From positions 1-64,000 of the forward strand of contig JAKACM010000016.1 of the NCBI GenBank assembly GCA_021821465.1: DNA of 64,000 nt, given 5' to 3'. The notes beneath the pieces were generated by a model. It ran no database searches, was not told the DNA's origin, and worked only from the letters and a program-made list of their open reading frames with translations. Below, piece by piece: positions 53,101-62,891 of this stretch (the first letter of the stretch is position 1; the number at the start of each line of letters is the position of its first letter). The DNA comes from Bacillota bacterium (GTDB taxonomy: Bacteria > Bacillota > Sulfobacillia > Sulfobacillales > Sulfobacillaceae). A program made the translations under genes and the position numbers.

Positions 53101-53992
53101 AAAGACGTCTCTCCTGACTCCAATTTTTAGCAAGCCACAGCGCGCCATACACAGCCTCACCCGTAACTAATGTGAAGTGGATCCCACACTTTTGCGCGCC
53201 TGGACGATGCCAATAAGCATACCATAACCGAGACATTCCGCCACTCAAGCCAACACAAGGCTCAGACAACCCTAACTTGTGAAGCGCCCCATTCATCATT
53301 TCCCTTATGGCCCGTCCTTCACCCCACAAGAGTTTAGCGGCAACCCCATCCCCCACTTCTGCCGCATCAAAGACCGCAGGTGCAAAGTCCGCCAATTGCC
53401 GTACGGGGTAAGCGGGTGCATAAATCTGCTCTATGATGTCATCTATGGATTGAACGCCGAAAAAAGCCAAACTCTTTTCGGTCAACGCGGTCGATTCTTC
53501 CAGCCCTTCAGCCGACCGGATGGCCATTTTGACACCTTGGCGCCCAACCGACAATCCCGATCCGGGATCCCCCAGCTTCCAGCCGTATCCACCTAAGCGT
53601 ATGGGGTGATTGTGACTTTGACCAAAAACTACCGAGCCCGTTCCAAAAATAGCAATGAGTCCGTCTTTACCGTGCGTAAAATTGGCCCATGGCAACCAAT
53701 AATCCCCGGTTATCCAAACCCGCCTCAAACCCCGTTCTACGCAATATTCGCGCCATGCTTCACGAACATAAGTGCGATCACATCCCGCTAATCCCATCAC
53801 CCCGGGGTATTCTGGCAATGAGAAGGATTGTCCCAATTTTTCAAGAACGGCATCCATCGCTGCAAAAGCGGCATCTTGGCCCACCACCAAAATATTTGAA
53901 GCGGATGCCGCCACAAGTTCCCCGCAGGTATCCGGACCCGTCTGAAGAATCCCACGAGTAGAGGTTCCTCCTCCATCCACCCCCCAAAACAT
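53072..53992 (-). CDS. BadF/BadG/BcrA-type ATPase, probable N-acetylglucosamine kinase
   Basis: 306 residues from ATG 53992 (TGGAG upstream). ASKHA fold: GVDGGGTSTRGIL phosphate-1 motif, ITGDYWLPWANFT, AIFGTGSVVFGQ, GWKLGDPGSGLSVGRQGVK and C-terminal VGLSGGMSRLW adenosine motif. Coupling to nagA suggests GlcNAc (perhaps MurNAc or wall-sugar) phosphorylation. Confidence 0.85.
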   Translation of the reverse strand: MFWGVDGGGTSTRGILQTGPDTCGELVAASASNILVVGQDAAFAAMDAVLEKLGQSFSLPEYPGVMGLAGCDRTYVREAWREYCVERGLRRVWITGDYWLPWANFTHGKDGLIAIFGTGSVVFGQSHNHPIRLGGYGWKLGDPGSGLSVGRQGVKMAIRSAEGLEESTALTEKSLAFFGVQSIDDIIEQIYAPAYPVRQLADFAPAVFDAAEVGDGVAAKLLWGEGRAIREMMNGALHKLGLSEPCVGLSGGMSRLWYAYWHRPGAQKCGIHFTLVTGEAVYGALWLAKNWSQERRLYDTGEYFSQ

Positions 53993-54382
53993 CACTCCAT
54001 CACCGGCCTTTCCCTTGTCGATCCAAGACAAACACTATGACGCCTTTCCAATTCCTCTGCAAAGCTCATCACCCGAGCTATTTTCTTGACGTTTCTGGTT
54101 CATCTTCAATCGGATCGATAGATCCTCTCATGGCTGTAGAGGACCCGGGCTGACGTTTAATGAGACACCGAAATGCTTCAAGATTTTCACCATCCGAACA
54201 GTGCCGAACCGAAAATAAGGCTAATCAACCCTTAGCTCACAACCGACGACTACAGAAGCCAGCAAGCGGGGAGACGGTTGACTCCTTTGGTCTCTTCATT
54301 TGAGCGAAACTGCGGGAAAAAACCCATTTCTTCAACAAATCCTCGCAGAGTTGCCATCCCTTCTTCGAGTCCTGCAACTTTG
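53993..54382. other. Intergenic stretch between aroA and the GlcNAc kinase gene
   Basis: About 390 bases. On the minus strand a frame past the aroA stop stays open to 54250 and reads GMATLRGFVEEMGFFPQFRS, but it would be only 34 residues from its ATG and has no clear ribosome site. No terminator seen. The GlcNAc-operon promoter should lie near 54010-54100. Confidence 0.4.
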
Positions 54383-55687
54383 CTAGTCTCGAAATATCTC
54401 CCCGTTCTGCCATTGGCGGTATTGATCAAAAAACATCGGGTAACTGATATTAACACTCCCCTCATTGTCTAGAATGATCGGTTCTTTCGCTACCGCCGCC
54501 GCGACAGCCAGCATCATGGCCATCCGATGATCGCCAAAGGTTTTCACTCCGCCGCCTTGCAAAGCAGTGGGTCCTCTCACTACCATGCCGTCGGCCCGCT
54601 CCTCAATATCCGCTCCCAATATTCTGAGATTTTCAACCGTTGCGTGAATACGGTCCGTTTCTTTTACCCGTAGCTCCTGGGCGCCTCGGATAGTCGTTTC
54701 CCCCACGGCTTGGGACGCCATTAAGGCGACTAAAGGAATCTCATCCACCATATCGGGAACTTGAGTCCCGTCCACATCATGTGCTTTCAGCGGACGATAG
54801 CTTATGGTCATCGTTCCGATTTCCTCGGCGCTCGCATGAGGAGTAAGATTCACTTCAGTTCCCATTTGCTGGAGGTGGCGAAAAAATCCCGTACGGCGGG
54901 CACTGACCGATACGTCCCGCAAAGTCAAATATGACCCGGGCAAAAGTCCCGCCAGAGCCGCCCAAAATGCCGCTGAAGACGGATCACCCGGCACTTGAAA
55001 TATTTCCGGATGCAAACGTTGCCAATGAGTCACCGGCTCCACGTGAATACGGTTTGGGGTTTGGGATATTGTCATTCCCATTTGCCGCAGCATGCGCTCG
55101 GTGTGGTCACGAGTCGGATAAGGCTCCTTGATTTCCGTTGGCTCCGATCCCTTTAACGCAGCCAGAATAATGGCCGATTTGACTTGCGCGGATGCCACCG
55201 GCATCTCGTAAGTGATGCCCCGAGCTCTCCCCTCATGCTCTATTGTCACGGGCGGATAGCCTTTCGCCGTCGCGACCCGAATGCCCATTTCACGCAAGGG
55301 TTGAGCAACGCGTTCCATCGGACGCATGGACAATGACGAGTCTCCGGTAAGAGTCCTGGGCTCATCAGAAAGGGACAAAAGGCCCATAGCCAAACGCATT
55401 GTCGTGCCCGAGTTACCGCAATCAATGACTCTATCCACGTTCGACCAGTCTTCAAATCCCGGAGACGATAAAATCCATTCCCGTTGATTTTCTTCCACCT
55501 GTACCCCGAGACTTTCCACCAAACGCCGGCTGGACAGGGTATCTTGTGCCACCAATGGATCCTTAATGTGTGTTGAACCTTTGACCAAACTTGAGAATAA
55601 TATGGCCCGGTGTGTAATCGACTTATCGCTGGGAGGGCGCAGAATTCCTTTAACGGGAATGCGATTCGGAAAGAGTACCATAGCCAT
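54383..55687 (-). CDS. aroA: 3-phosphoshikimate 1-carboxyvinyltransferase (EPSP synthase)
   Basis: 434 residues from ATG 55687 (AAGGAAC upstream). RPPSDKSITHRAILF at the N-terminus, DCGNSGTTMRL, DPSSAAFW, RVKETDR and FGDHRMAM, the full conserved set. Sixth step of the shikimate pathway. Third gene of the T-box operon aroF-tyrA-aroA. Confidence 0.95.
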   Translation of the reverse strand: MAMVLFPNRIPVKGILRPPSDKSITHRAILFSSLVKGSTHIKDPLVAQDTLSSRRLVESLGVQVEENQREWILSSPGFEDWSNVDRVIDCGNSGTTMRLAMGLLSLSDEPRTLTGDSSLSMRPMERVAQPLREMGIRVATAKGYPPVTIEHEGRARGITYEMPVASAQVKSAIILAALKGSEPTEIKEPYPTRDHTERMLRQMGMTISQTPNRIHVEPVTHWQRLHPEIFQVPGDPSSAAFWAALAGLLPGSYLTLRDVSVSARRTGFFRHLQQMGTEVNLTPHASAEEIGTMTISYRPLKAHDVDGTQVPDMVDEIPLVALMASQAVGETTIRGAQELRVKETDRIHATVENLRILGADIEERADGMVVRGPTALQGGGVKTFGDHRMAMMLAVAAAVAKEPIILDNEGSVNISYPMFFDQYRQWQNGEIFRD

Positions 55688-55738
55688 GATTATGTTCCTT
55701 TCGCACAATTTTTAGAAATTGCGGGGAGCCATGGGATT

Positions 55739-56572
55739 CTATGACTCCTTTTTGGGGTCAATCTTGCTGCGGATCGCCGTTGTCCGTCCCAGGGATGCGG
55801 GCCATCGGCCGGCTTGAATATTCTCATTCCACTCTTGAACTAAATGGGTAAAAGCGGCAAATGTGCTTTTTATATTGTCATGATTCGCCTGCAATATCTC
55901 TTCCCATAATTGATCATCGCTGGCGCCAACCCTGCTGACATCAAGAAAGCCTGTTCCAACCACCTTGGACCATAACGGGAAGCTGGTGTCATAACTTTCT
56001 GCCAAAACCAATGTCGCCGCAGATATCAAATAGGGAGTATGACTAACGATGCCCATCAACGCGTCATGTTGTTCCAAGGGGACCCGGACCGCAACACTGC
56101 GCAAAACCGAGATCCATTGATCGACCATCTGTCCCTCGAAATATAGTCCGTCCCCTTGCACCACAAGGCACGGGTGCCCTTGAAACAAATCCGCCGTGCT
56201 GTAGGAAAAGCCGCGCACTTCCTTTCCTGCCATGGGATGCAAAGACAACAACCTAAAGGGCGGATGAACTTGAGAGTAAGCATTGGCAAGAGTGGTCTTG
56301 ACAGAACTCACATCCACAATCGTGCACCCACGCGAAGTCGACATTATGGCATCGACCCACTTTCCCACCTCATCAATCGGTGTCGACACAACAATCTGAT
56401 CCACTTCCTGGGCCCATCGGTCCCACCCGGTGTCAACACCAATCCTCCAATTCGCAGCCATTTTCATAACATCTGCATTGACGTCATATCCGAATACCGT
56501 CCACCCGGCTCGAATGCAGGCCTTGGCAATCGAACCTCCTATGAGCCCCAAGCCGATTACTCCGACTCTCAT
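55739..56572 (-). CDS. tyrA: Prephenate dehydrogenase
   Basis: 277 residues. [12 protein letters not shown] Rossmann motif at 7-18, [17 protein letters not shown] with catalytic His, [12 protein letters not shown]. No ACT domain at the C-terminus, so feedback must come from elsewhere; the T-box fits. Overlaps aroF by 4 nt (ATGA). Confidence 0.93.
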   Translation of the reverse strand: MRVGVIGLGLIGGSIAKACIRAGWTVFGYDVNADVMKMAANWRIGVDTGWDRWAQEVDQIVVSTPIDEVGKWVDAIMSTSRGCTIVDVSSVKTTLANAYSQVHPPFRLLSLHPMAGKEVRGFSYSTADLFQGHPCLVVQGDGLYFEGQMVDQWISVLRSVAVRVPLEQHDALMGIVSHTPYLISAATLVLAESYDTSFPLWSKVVGTGFLDVSRVGASDDQLWEEILQANHDNIKSTFAAFTHLVQEWNENIQAGRWPASLGRTTAIRSKIDPKKES

Positions 56573-57579
56573 AAAGTTCTTCCTACGGCCTCGGCGATTG
56601 GCCGCAATGACTCCACTAGTTCGCTTAAATGCGGCAAACTTAAGCTTTGCGGGCCGTCAGACAAGGCTTCCAGGGGGTTCGGATGCGCTTCGATAATTAA
56701 CCCATCCGCCCCGGCGGCCACCGCTGCCCGAGCCATAGGGCTAACCCAGTTCCACTGCCCCGTGGAATGCGAAGGGTCAATCACAATAGGTAGATGCGAT
56801 AATTGTTTGATGACCGGTATAGCACTTAAATCCAACGTGTTTCGTGTCTTGGTTTCATAGGTCCGAATTCCTCGTTCGCATAGGATAATGTTGGAGTTGC
56901 CATTTGCCGCCACGTATTCCGCTGCCATTAACCATTCATCAATCGTCGCCGATAGACCACGCTTCAACAAAACCGGCTTGTTTGCCTGACCGGCGGCCTT
57001 CAAAAGTTCAAAGTTTTGCATATTTCTAGCGCCAATTTGTATAATATCCGCCCATTCCACCACGTAATTCAAACTCTCCCTGTCCACGGCCTCCGTTACC
57101 ACCATCAACCCCAACCGTTCACGGGCTTCTGCCAAGATCTTTAATCCTTCCACACCCATCCCTTGGAAACTGTAGGGCGAAGTGCGAGGTTTGTATGCTC
57201 CTCCGCGCAGCACCATCAATCCCAGGTCATGCACCGCTCTCGCCGCATCCATAAGCTGATCATAGCCTTCAACCGCACATGGACCCGCAATAACGACAAC
57301 CTGTTTGCTGCCGAACTTCGCCTTCCCCACTTCAACCACCGAATCATCCGGATGGAAATCGCGACTGACCAGCTTGTATGGTCTCCTTACCGGAACCACT
57401 TGCTCCACAGACTGCATTGACGCCAAGCGAACTACCTCCTCCGTCCCTTCCCCTATTACCCCAATAACTGTTCGTTCCATCCCCCGTGATATGTGCACTT
57501 GAAATCCTTCCGATTCCAAGCGGTCGGTAACAGCGTCAATGTCCTGGTTCGGCGCATTGGGTTTCATGACCACAACCAT
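56569..57579 (-). CDS. aroF: DAHP synthase (type I-beta)
   Basis: First step of the shikimate pathway. 336 residues: N-terminal ferredoxin-like regulatory domain (1-70), then the barrel with [60 protein letters not shown] and [10 protein letters not shown]. As in Thermotoga-type enzymes, the N-domain allows feedback by Tyr or Phe. First gene behind the T-box. Confidence 0.94.
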   Translation of the reverse strand: MVVVMKPNAPNQDIDAVTDRLESEGFQVHISRGMERTVIGVIGEGTEEVVRLASMQSVEQVVPVRRPYKLVSRDFHPDDSVVEVGKAKFGSKQVVVIAGPCAVEGYDQLMDAARAVHDLGLMVLRGGAYKPRTSPYSFQGMGVEGLKILAEARERLGLMVVTEAVDRESLNYVVEWADIIQIGARNMQNFELLKAAGQANKPVLLKRGLSATIDEWLMAAEYVAANGNSNIILCERGIRTYETKTRNTLDLSAIPVIKQLSHLPIVIDPSHSTGQWNWVSPMARAAVAAGADGLIIEAHPNPLEALSDGPQSLSLPHLSELVESLRPIAEAVGRTL

Positions 57580-57611
57580 CTTGTCGCATCCTTCCTCCTC
57601 AAAAATTTTCC

Positions 57612-57652
57612 AAAAAAATAAGGCCTCATATCCCCTTAGGGACGAAGGCCTT
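57612..57652 (-). terminator. T-box terminator
   Basis: Minus strand: AAGGCCT arms (57620-57626 and 57646-57652) with an inner TCCC/GGGA pairing, then seven T (57612-57618). It competes with the T-box antiterminator directly upstream. Confidence 0.85.
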
Positions 57653-57881
57653 GACTTCTCCGCGGTACCACCCTATTGACCAGTTACCTGGCCACTCAGC
57701 TGGCTGCTAACACAGCCACTCCTCTCTAACGGTAGGACTCCGGATTCTCTACTAGTGACTCGCACGTTCGATTCACACTCATGGGGGTACGGTCTGGATC
57801 CAAAGGATCGGTTTACACCACACACCGACTCTCTTCGCCTTTGATTTCCGACCCCTTCCCAATCATTGTTTTCACATATTT
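57612..57881 (-). ncRNA. T-box leader of the aroF-tyrA-aroA operon
   Basis: AGGGTGGTACCGCG (57661-57674, minus strand) is the T-box antiterminator consensus, followed by a terminator. Stem I begins AAGAGAGTCGGTG. The specifier is most likely UAC (57732-57734), just before CGTTAGAG, reading tyrosine, which fits tyrA in the operon. Uncharged tRNA-Tyr would switch the operon on. Confidence 0.88.
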
Positions 57882-57887
57882 TTAGAA

Positions 57888-57916
57888 ATAATACCGCGTT
57901 GTAAAAGTCGTGTCAA
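57888..57916 (-). promoter_or_regulatory. Promoter of the aro T-box operon
   Basis: TTGACA (57911-57916) and TATTAT (57888-57893) with 17 bp between; a near-consensus sigma-A promoter. It lies directly behind the trpA stop, so the aro operon has its own promoter inside a continuous aromatic cluster. Confidence 0.85.
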
Positions 57917-57925
57917 GACCTTATT

Positions 57926-58717
57926 TTATAATGCTTGGCGCAATGATGCGACAAATTCCCCGGCCAGGTCGGCAGACCGTGATCGATCTTGACCGATAAT
58001 CCGAACCAAAGCGCTCCCGACAATCACTCCCTCCGCCATTTGACCCACATACGCAGCCTGTTCGGGTGTTGAAATTCCGAACCCTATCGCCAAAGGCAAC
58101 GAAACAGACTGTTTGACTCGGTCAACAAGAAACCTGAGCCCCGCGTCAACGTCTTTTCGGACACCCGTTACTCCGGTTACGGACACTCCATAGATAAAAC
58201 CGGTCGTTTTCGCAAGCGACGCGATATGTTGGTCCGTTGATGTGGGGGCAACAAAGGGAATCAAGGACAGTCCCAGTTCAAGGGCATTGTTAAACACCTC
58301 GTCGCTCTCCAACCATGGTAAATCGGGAATCATGAGCCCCTTTACTCCGCTTGCTTGAGCCGCTTCCAAAAATCTCCGCACTCCGAAACGAAAGACCGGA
58401 TTGAAATAGCTCAGATAGACAATGGGCACACTGTGGGCACTCAGTTTCTCCGTCATTCTCAAAATGTCGCGGATCTTCACTCCGTTGCTGAGAGCCTCGG
58501 TTGCCGCCTTCTGCAAGACTGGGCCATCCGCAAGGGGATCAGAGAAAGGAATGCCAATCTCTATTATGTCGGCCCCGCCGTCATTTAAAGCTTGAACCAG
58601 GTTCGGCAAGTCCGTTAGGGTGGGATGCCCTGCTGTGATATAAGGTATGAGGGCCGCTCGCTGCTCCCTTTTGGTACGCTCAAAAACTTCTGAAATTGCT
58701 TGAGCCTGACTGATCAT
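57926..58717 (-). CDS. trpA: Tryptophan synthase alpha chain
   Basis: 263 residues. IPYITAGHPTL, EIGIPFSDPLADGPVLQ with catalytic Glu and Asp, and GVSVTGVTG phosphate loop. Cleaves indole-glycerol phosphate; works with TrpB, whose stop overlaps its start. Confidence 0.95.
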   Translation of the reverse strand: MISQAQAISEVFERTKREQRAALIPYITAGHPTLTDLPNLVQALNDGGADIIEIGIPFSDPLADGPVLQKAATEALSNGVKIRDILRMTEKLSAHSVPIVYLSYFNPVFRFGVRRFLEAAQASGVKGLMIPDLPWLESDEVFNNALELGLSLIPFVAPTSTDQHIASLAKTTGFIYGVSVTGVTGVRKDVDAGLRFLVDRVKQSVSLPLAIGFGISTPEQAAYVGQMAEGVIVGSALVRIIGQDRSRSADLAGEFVASLRQAL

Positions 58718-59913
58718 TATCGGCCTCCTTCATATTCTCGCACCGAGTCAACATCCTTATCTCCTCGACCCGACAAGTTTATGATGACTTTTGCCTTTTG
58801 CGCCTTCAAATGATGTTGCGCCTTAATAACCCACGCTACCGCGTGAGCACTCTCCAAGGCAGGAATAATGCCTTCCAGTTCCGAAAGACGATGAAAAGCC
58901 TCCAAAGCTTCTTGATCTTCAATGGCCTCATATTGGGCCCGTCCAATGTCGTGGAAATATGCATGCTCCGGACCCACCCCGGGATAATCCAGACCCGCCG
59001 ATATCGAGTGAGCCTCCATCACCTGACCGTCATCATCTTGCAACAGATAGCTGAGACTCCCGTGCAAAACCCCTTTCATACCCATTGTAATGGTTGCTGC
59101 ATGCTTACCGGTGCGGATGCCGGATCCCGCCGCCTCCACACCGATTAATGACACGGGATCATTTCGAAAAGCATAAAATATCCCCATCGAATTGGAACCG
59201 CCACCCACCGGCGCCACAATGTGGGTGGGCAAACCGCCGGTAAGTCTTTGAAATTGGATCCGAGCCTCATTCCCGATAACGGCTTGAAAATTTCGGACCA
59301 TCATGGGATAGGGATGAGGGCCAACGACGGAACCAATAACATAAAACGTTGTCCGCACATTCGTCACCCAATCACGAATAGCTTCATTAGTCGCATCCTT
59401 TAAGGTTTTCGATCCCGATGACACCGGGATGACCTCCGTGCCCAACAACCGCATTCGGTAAACATTTAAGGCCTGTCTCTTCACATCTTCCTCACCCATG
59501 TATACCTGTGCCTTGAGCCCAAATAACGCCGCCGCCGTTGCTGTAGCTACACCATGTTGCCCCGCTCCGGTTTCGGCGATAATACGGGATTTGCCCATAC
59601 GCCGCGCCAACAAAATTTGGCCAATCGTATTGTTGATTTTATGGGCCCCGGTATGATTCAAATCCTCACGCTTCAAATACACGTCAAATCCCAAGGTTTC
59701 GCTAAGACGGTAAGCCTTGCGCAAGGGAATGGGACGCCCCACATAGTCCTCCAAAAGAGAAGTCAATTCCCCTTGAAAATCCGGGTCATTTTGTGCCTGA
59801 GCATAGGCTTCAGACAAGTCTGTTAACGCAGGAATCAAAGTTTCCGGGACATATTGGCCCCCAAAGGATCCATAACGGCCACGATTGTCCGGAACTTCTT
59901 TCATCATTGCCAT
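58717..59913 (-). CDS. trpB: Tryptophan synthase beta chain
   Basis: 398 residues; ATG with GGAGG upstream. [18 protein letters not shown] Lys in [22 protein letters not shown] phosphate loop, [16 protein letters not shown]. Condenses indole and serine. Starts 10 nt inside trpF. Confidence 0.96.
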   Translation of the reverse strand: MAMMKEVPDNRGRYGSFGGQYVPETLIPALTDLSEAYAQAQNDPDFQGELTSLLEDYVGRPIPLRKAYRLSETLGFDVYLKREDLNHTGAHKINNTIGQILLARRMGKSRIIAETGAGQHGVATATAAALFGLKAQVYMGEEDVKRQALNVYRMRLLGTEVIPVSSGSKTLKDATNEAIRDWVTNVRTTFYVIGSVVGPHPYPMMVRNFQAVIGNEARIQFQRLTGGLPTHIVAPVGGGSNSMGIFYAFRNDPVSLIGVEAAGSGIRTGKHAATITMGMKGVLHGSLSYLLQDDDGQVMEAHSISAGLDYPGVGPEHAYFHDIGRAQYEAIEDQEALEAFHRLSELEGIIPALESAHAVAWVIKAQHHLKAQKAKVIINLSGRGDKDVDSVREYEGGR

Positions 59914-60467
59914 TGTTTGGCCTCCTTAATGAACTGCCGAATTTTTTGGAGATCCTTAACTCCCCTTGTTTCTACTCCGCTTGAGACATCAACCCCCGAC
60001 GGCTGCAAACAACGAATGACATGACCGACATTATCCACAGTTAATCCTCCTGCAATCCAAAATGGCTGAGGACGCTGGGGACGTTGCCAATTCCACACCT
60101 GGCCTGTTCCGGGTTCCGGGCCGTCCATGAGAATGATGTCCGAGTCCTTTTCCTCTTGTGTTCCGATGGTCTTTAGCCCGTAATCATGCACAACTTTGAC
60201 CCAATCAAAATCCGCGTTGTTATGATATTGGATGGCCCAAAAAGGCACCCGGTCCAAAACCATCTCCAAAATGTCCCGCGGCATGCGGCGGACGACAGCT
60301 ACAAATCGAACACGCGGAAGCGCCGTGACGATGTCGCGTGCCCGATCCATGGAGATCTGACGGGAGCTTGGACTCAACACCAGTCCGATATAGTCCGCCC
60401 CGGCTTCATACGCTGCCAAAGCCGTGTCAAAATTCTTCACCCCACAAATCTTGACCTCAGGAGTCAT
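59904..60467 (-). CDS. trpF: Phosphoribosylanthranilate isomerase
   Basis: 187 residues, slightly short. [11 protein letters not shown] with catalytic Cys, [25 protein letters not shown] with catalytic Asp, [10 protein letters not shown] and [14 protein letters not shown]. Overlaps trpC and trpB. Confidence 0.94.
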   Translation of the reverse strand: MTPEVKICGVKNFDTALAAYEAGADYIGLVLSPSSRQISMDRARDIVTALPRVRFVAVVRRMPRDILEMVLDRVPFWAIQYHNNADFDWVKVVHDYGLKTIGTQEEKDSDIILMDGPEPGTGQVWNWQRPQRPQPFWIAGGLTVDNVGHVIRCLQPSGVDVSSGVETRGVKDLQKIRQFIKEAKQWQ

Positions 60468-61233
60468 CTTGGAGCACCTCCAACAAATTGCCCCCCCGCA
60501 TCAGATGCTCTCCAACCAGTATCCCGGTATATCCCCGATTCATGATCTTTTCGACATCCGCAGACGATCGAATACCGCTTTCACTGACTTTCACTACCTC
60601 CGGAGGAATGAAGGACGCCATATTCAGCGAAAAATCAAGACGGGTCTCAAAACTCTCCAAATCCCGGTTATTTACCCCGATAATATCGGGTTTAATGGCC
60701 ATGGCACGGTCTAATTCTGTTTGGGAATGAATTTCCACCAAAATCTCAAGATGGACATCTCGCGCCGTCTCGGCTAACTCTCTTAGCAGCACATCATCAT
60801 CAACAATACGCACTATGATTAATACAGCATCGGACCCGATAACCCGGCTCTCCACAATCTGTAAAGGATCCAATACAAAGTCCTTTCGAAGTACGGGCAC
60901 ACTCACCGAAGCCTTAACCTCTTCAAGATGGCGATTGTCTCCCGCAAAAAATTCCGGTTCCGTCAATACGGATATGCCATGGGCCCCACGACTTTCGTAA
61001 CCTTTGGCCTGGGTCACGGGATCATAGGTGTCGGTGAGCCATCCTTTGGATGGGGATTTCTGCTTGCATTCGGCGATAATACCCACAGGCATCAATGAAT
61101 GTGTACGAATTGCCGCAGACAAAGAGCGCGGGGGCCCGAATGATTGTTTCGCTTCTTCGTACAATGATCCTTCGCGACTCTTCAACACCTCGACCCGCCC
61201 TCTGACAGATTGAACAATCTGATCGAGAAACAT
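60457..61233 (-). CDS. trpC: Indole-3-glycerol phosphate synthase
   Basis: 258 residues. AECKQKSPSKGWL, SVLTEPEFFAG, VPVLRKDFVLD, EIHSQTELDRA, GVNNRDLESFE, SESGIRSSADV: all catalytic motifs present. Confidence 0.95.
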   Translation of the reverse strand: MFLDQIVQSVRGRVEVLKSREGSLYEEAKQSFGPPRSLSAAIRTHSLMPVGIIAECKQKSPSKGWLTDTYDPVTQAKGYESRGAHGISVLTEPEFFAGDNRHLEEVKASVSVPVLRKDFVLDPLQIVESRVIGSDAVLIIVRIVDDDVLLRELAETARDVHLEILVEIHSQTELDRAMAIKPDIIGVNNRDLESFETRLDFSLNMASFIPPEVVKVSESGIRSSADVEKIMNRGYTGILVGEHLMRGGNLLEVLQDDS

Positions 61234-61236
61234 GTC

Positions 61237-62286
61237 TCAAGCCTCCTGTTCCTCTTGTTGTCGACTACTGCGTGCAATCAATTCTTCTACCACGCGCAAG
61301 GCCTTGCCGCTTGTTATTGACTCTCGGGCCATAAATACACCCTTTTTGGGAGAATCGGCGGCTTGGGCCGCAAACAGAGCAACACCGGTATTGGCCAAGA
61401 CCATATCCAGATAAGGTCCGGCTTCTCCTTTTAGGATTTGGTAACAAATTTTCGCGTTAGTGTTCGGATCCCCTCCTCTAAAAGCCTCCATAGGATAGGA
61501 CGGAAGTCCCAAATCATCAGGTTCCCATTGTCCGAAGTGCATCGAATCTCCTTCTGTCAGGCCAAAGAAGGTCGGCCCCGACAAAGAGACTTCGTCCAAT
61601 CCACCTGAACCGTGAACCACTATCGCCCTCTTCAATCCCAAGCGGGACATAACTTCTGTCACCGGCCTGACCCAAGACTCTGCAAAAACCCCTAGCAGTT
61701 GATATTCCGGACGAACAGGATTGGTCAGCGGTCCCAGCAAATTGAAAACCGTGCGCACGCCCAGTTCCCTGCGCGGCTGGGCTGCAAATTTCATAGAGGA
61801 GTGAATTTGCTGGGCAAATAAGAAACCAAATCCCACTTCATCCACCTGCCGTGCGACTTCGTCGGGACTTTGGCTTATACGAATTCCGAGTGCTTCCAAT
61901 AAGTCGGCGCTGCCGCTTTTCGACGTGGCCGAGCGATTTCCGTGCTTGGCCACATGAATACCGCATCCGGCAGCCACAAATGCCGATACCGTGGACACGT
62001 TAAAAGTAAACGAACGATCTCCTCCGGTTCCACAAGTGTCTAGCACGGGCCGTTTGTTCAGTTGCACCGGAACAGCATGGGCCCGCATAGCTCGCGCAAA
62101 TCCCGTCAGTTCATCGACTGTTTCGCCGCGAAGTGCTAAAGCCATCAATATTCCCGAAACCTGAACGGCCGTCGCATCTCCACTCATCACGGCATCCATT
62201 AAAGCGTAAGCCTCACCCTCATCGAGAGTTTTTCCTTGACTCAGCACCACCAAGTCGTGACGAATTAATTCTTCGCGAGTATTCAT
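61237..62286 (-). CDS. trpD: Anthranilate phosphoribosyltransferase
   Basis: 349 residues. LDTCGTGGDRSFTFNVST PRPP loop, KHGNRSATSKSGSADLLEAL, HGSGGLDEVS. Stand-alone, not fused to TrpG. ATGA overlap with trpG. Confidence 0.95.
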   Translation of the reverse strand: MNTREELIRHDLVVLSQGKTLDEGEAYALMDAVMSGDATAVQVSGILMALALRGETVDELTGFARAMRAHAVPVQLNKRPVLDTCGTGGDRSFTFNVSTVSAFVAAGCGIHVAKHGNRSATSKSGSADLLEALGIRISQSPDEVARQVDEVGFGFLFAQQIHSSMKFAAQPRRELGVRTVFNLLGPLTNPVRPEYQLLGVFAESWVRPVTEVMSRLGLKRAIVVHGSGGLDEVSLSGPTFFGLTEGDSMHFGQWEPDDLGLPSYPMEAFRGGDPNTNAKICYQILKGEAGPYLDMVLANTGVALFAAQAADSPKKGVFMARESITSGKALRVVEELIARSSRQQEEQEA

Positions 62287-62891
62287 AACGATTGCTCTCC
62301 TTGATATTCAGACTTGAGTGTCTCCGACAGCGACAGAAAGTTACGTAATATGTCCAACCCCAAGGGAGTCAGCACAGATTCCGGATGAAATTGAATACCG
62401 AAAACGGGATAGCTAGTGTGTCTTATTGCCATGATCGTTCCGTCGGAGCTCGACCCCGTAATCTCAAGGTCCGGCAGTCCATCCACTTTCGCCGCGAGCG
62501 AATGATAGCGTCCGGCCAAAAATCCTTGCGGAATGCCTTGAAAAATGCCTTGTTCGTTGTGGAAAATTTTATCTGCCTTCCCATGCATAAGACGCACTGC
62601 AGGTTCGACTTGACCTCCGTATGCGTACGCAATGGCCTGATGTCCCAGGCAAACACCCAATATCGGGACCGTCGCTCCCAAATGGCGAATAACGTCCACC
62701 ATAATGCCGGCATCCTCGGGACGACCCGGCCCCGGAGAGAGAACGATGCGTGAGGGCTCCAACTGTCGAAGCTCTTCGACAGTTAACTCATCGTTACGCA
62801 CGACCCGCACCTCATTGCCAAGAAGACCCAAATACTGAACTAAGTTGTAAGTAAACGAATCATAATTATCCAAAACCAGAATCACAGCCAT
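62283..62891 (-). CDS. trpG: Anthranilate synthase glutamine amidotransferase subunit
   Basis: 202 residues. Class I amidotransferase: LDNYDSFTYNLVQYL, SPGPGRPEDAG, catalytic Cys in GVCLGHQAI, HPES at the end. May also serve PabB, as in Bacillus; its place in trp argues for TrpE as partner. Confidence 0.94.
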   Translation of the reverse strand: MAVILVLDNYDSFTYNLVQYLGLLGNEVRVVRNDELTVEELRQLEPSRIVLSPGPGRPEDAGIMVDVIRHLGATVPILGVCLGHQAIAYAYGGQVEPAVRLMHGKADKIFHNEQGIFQGIPQGFLAGRYHSLAAKVDGLPDLEITGSSSDGTIMAIRHTSYPVFGIQFHPESVLTPLGLDILRNFLSLSETLKSEYQGEQSL

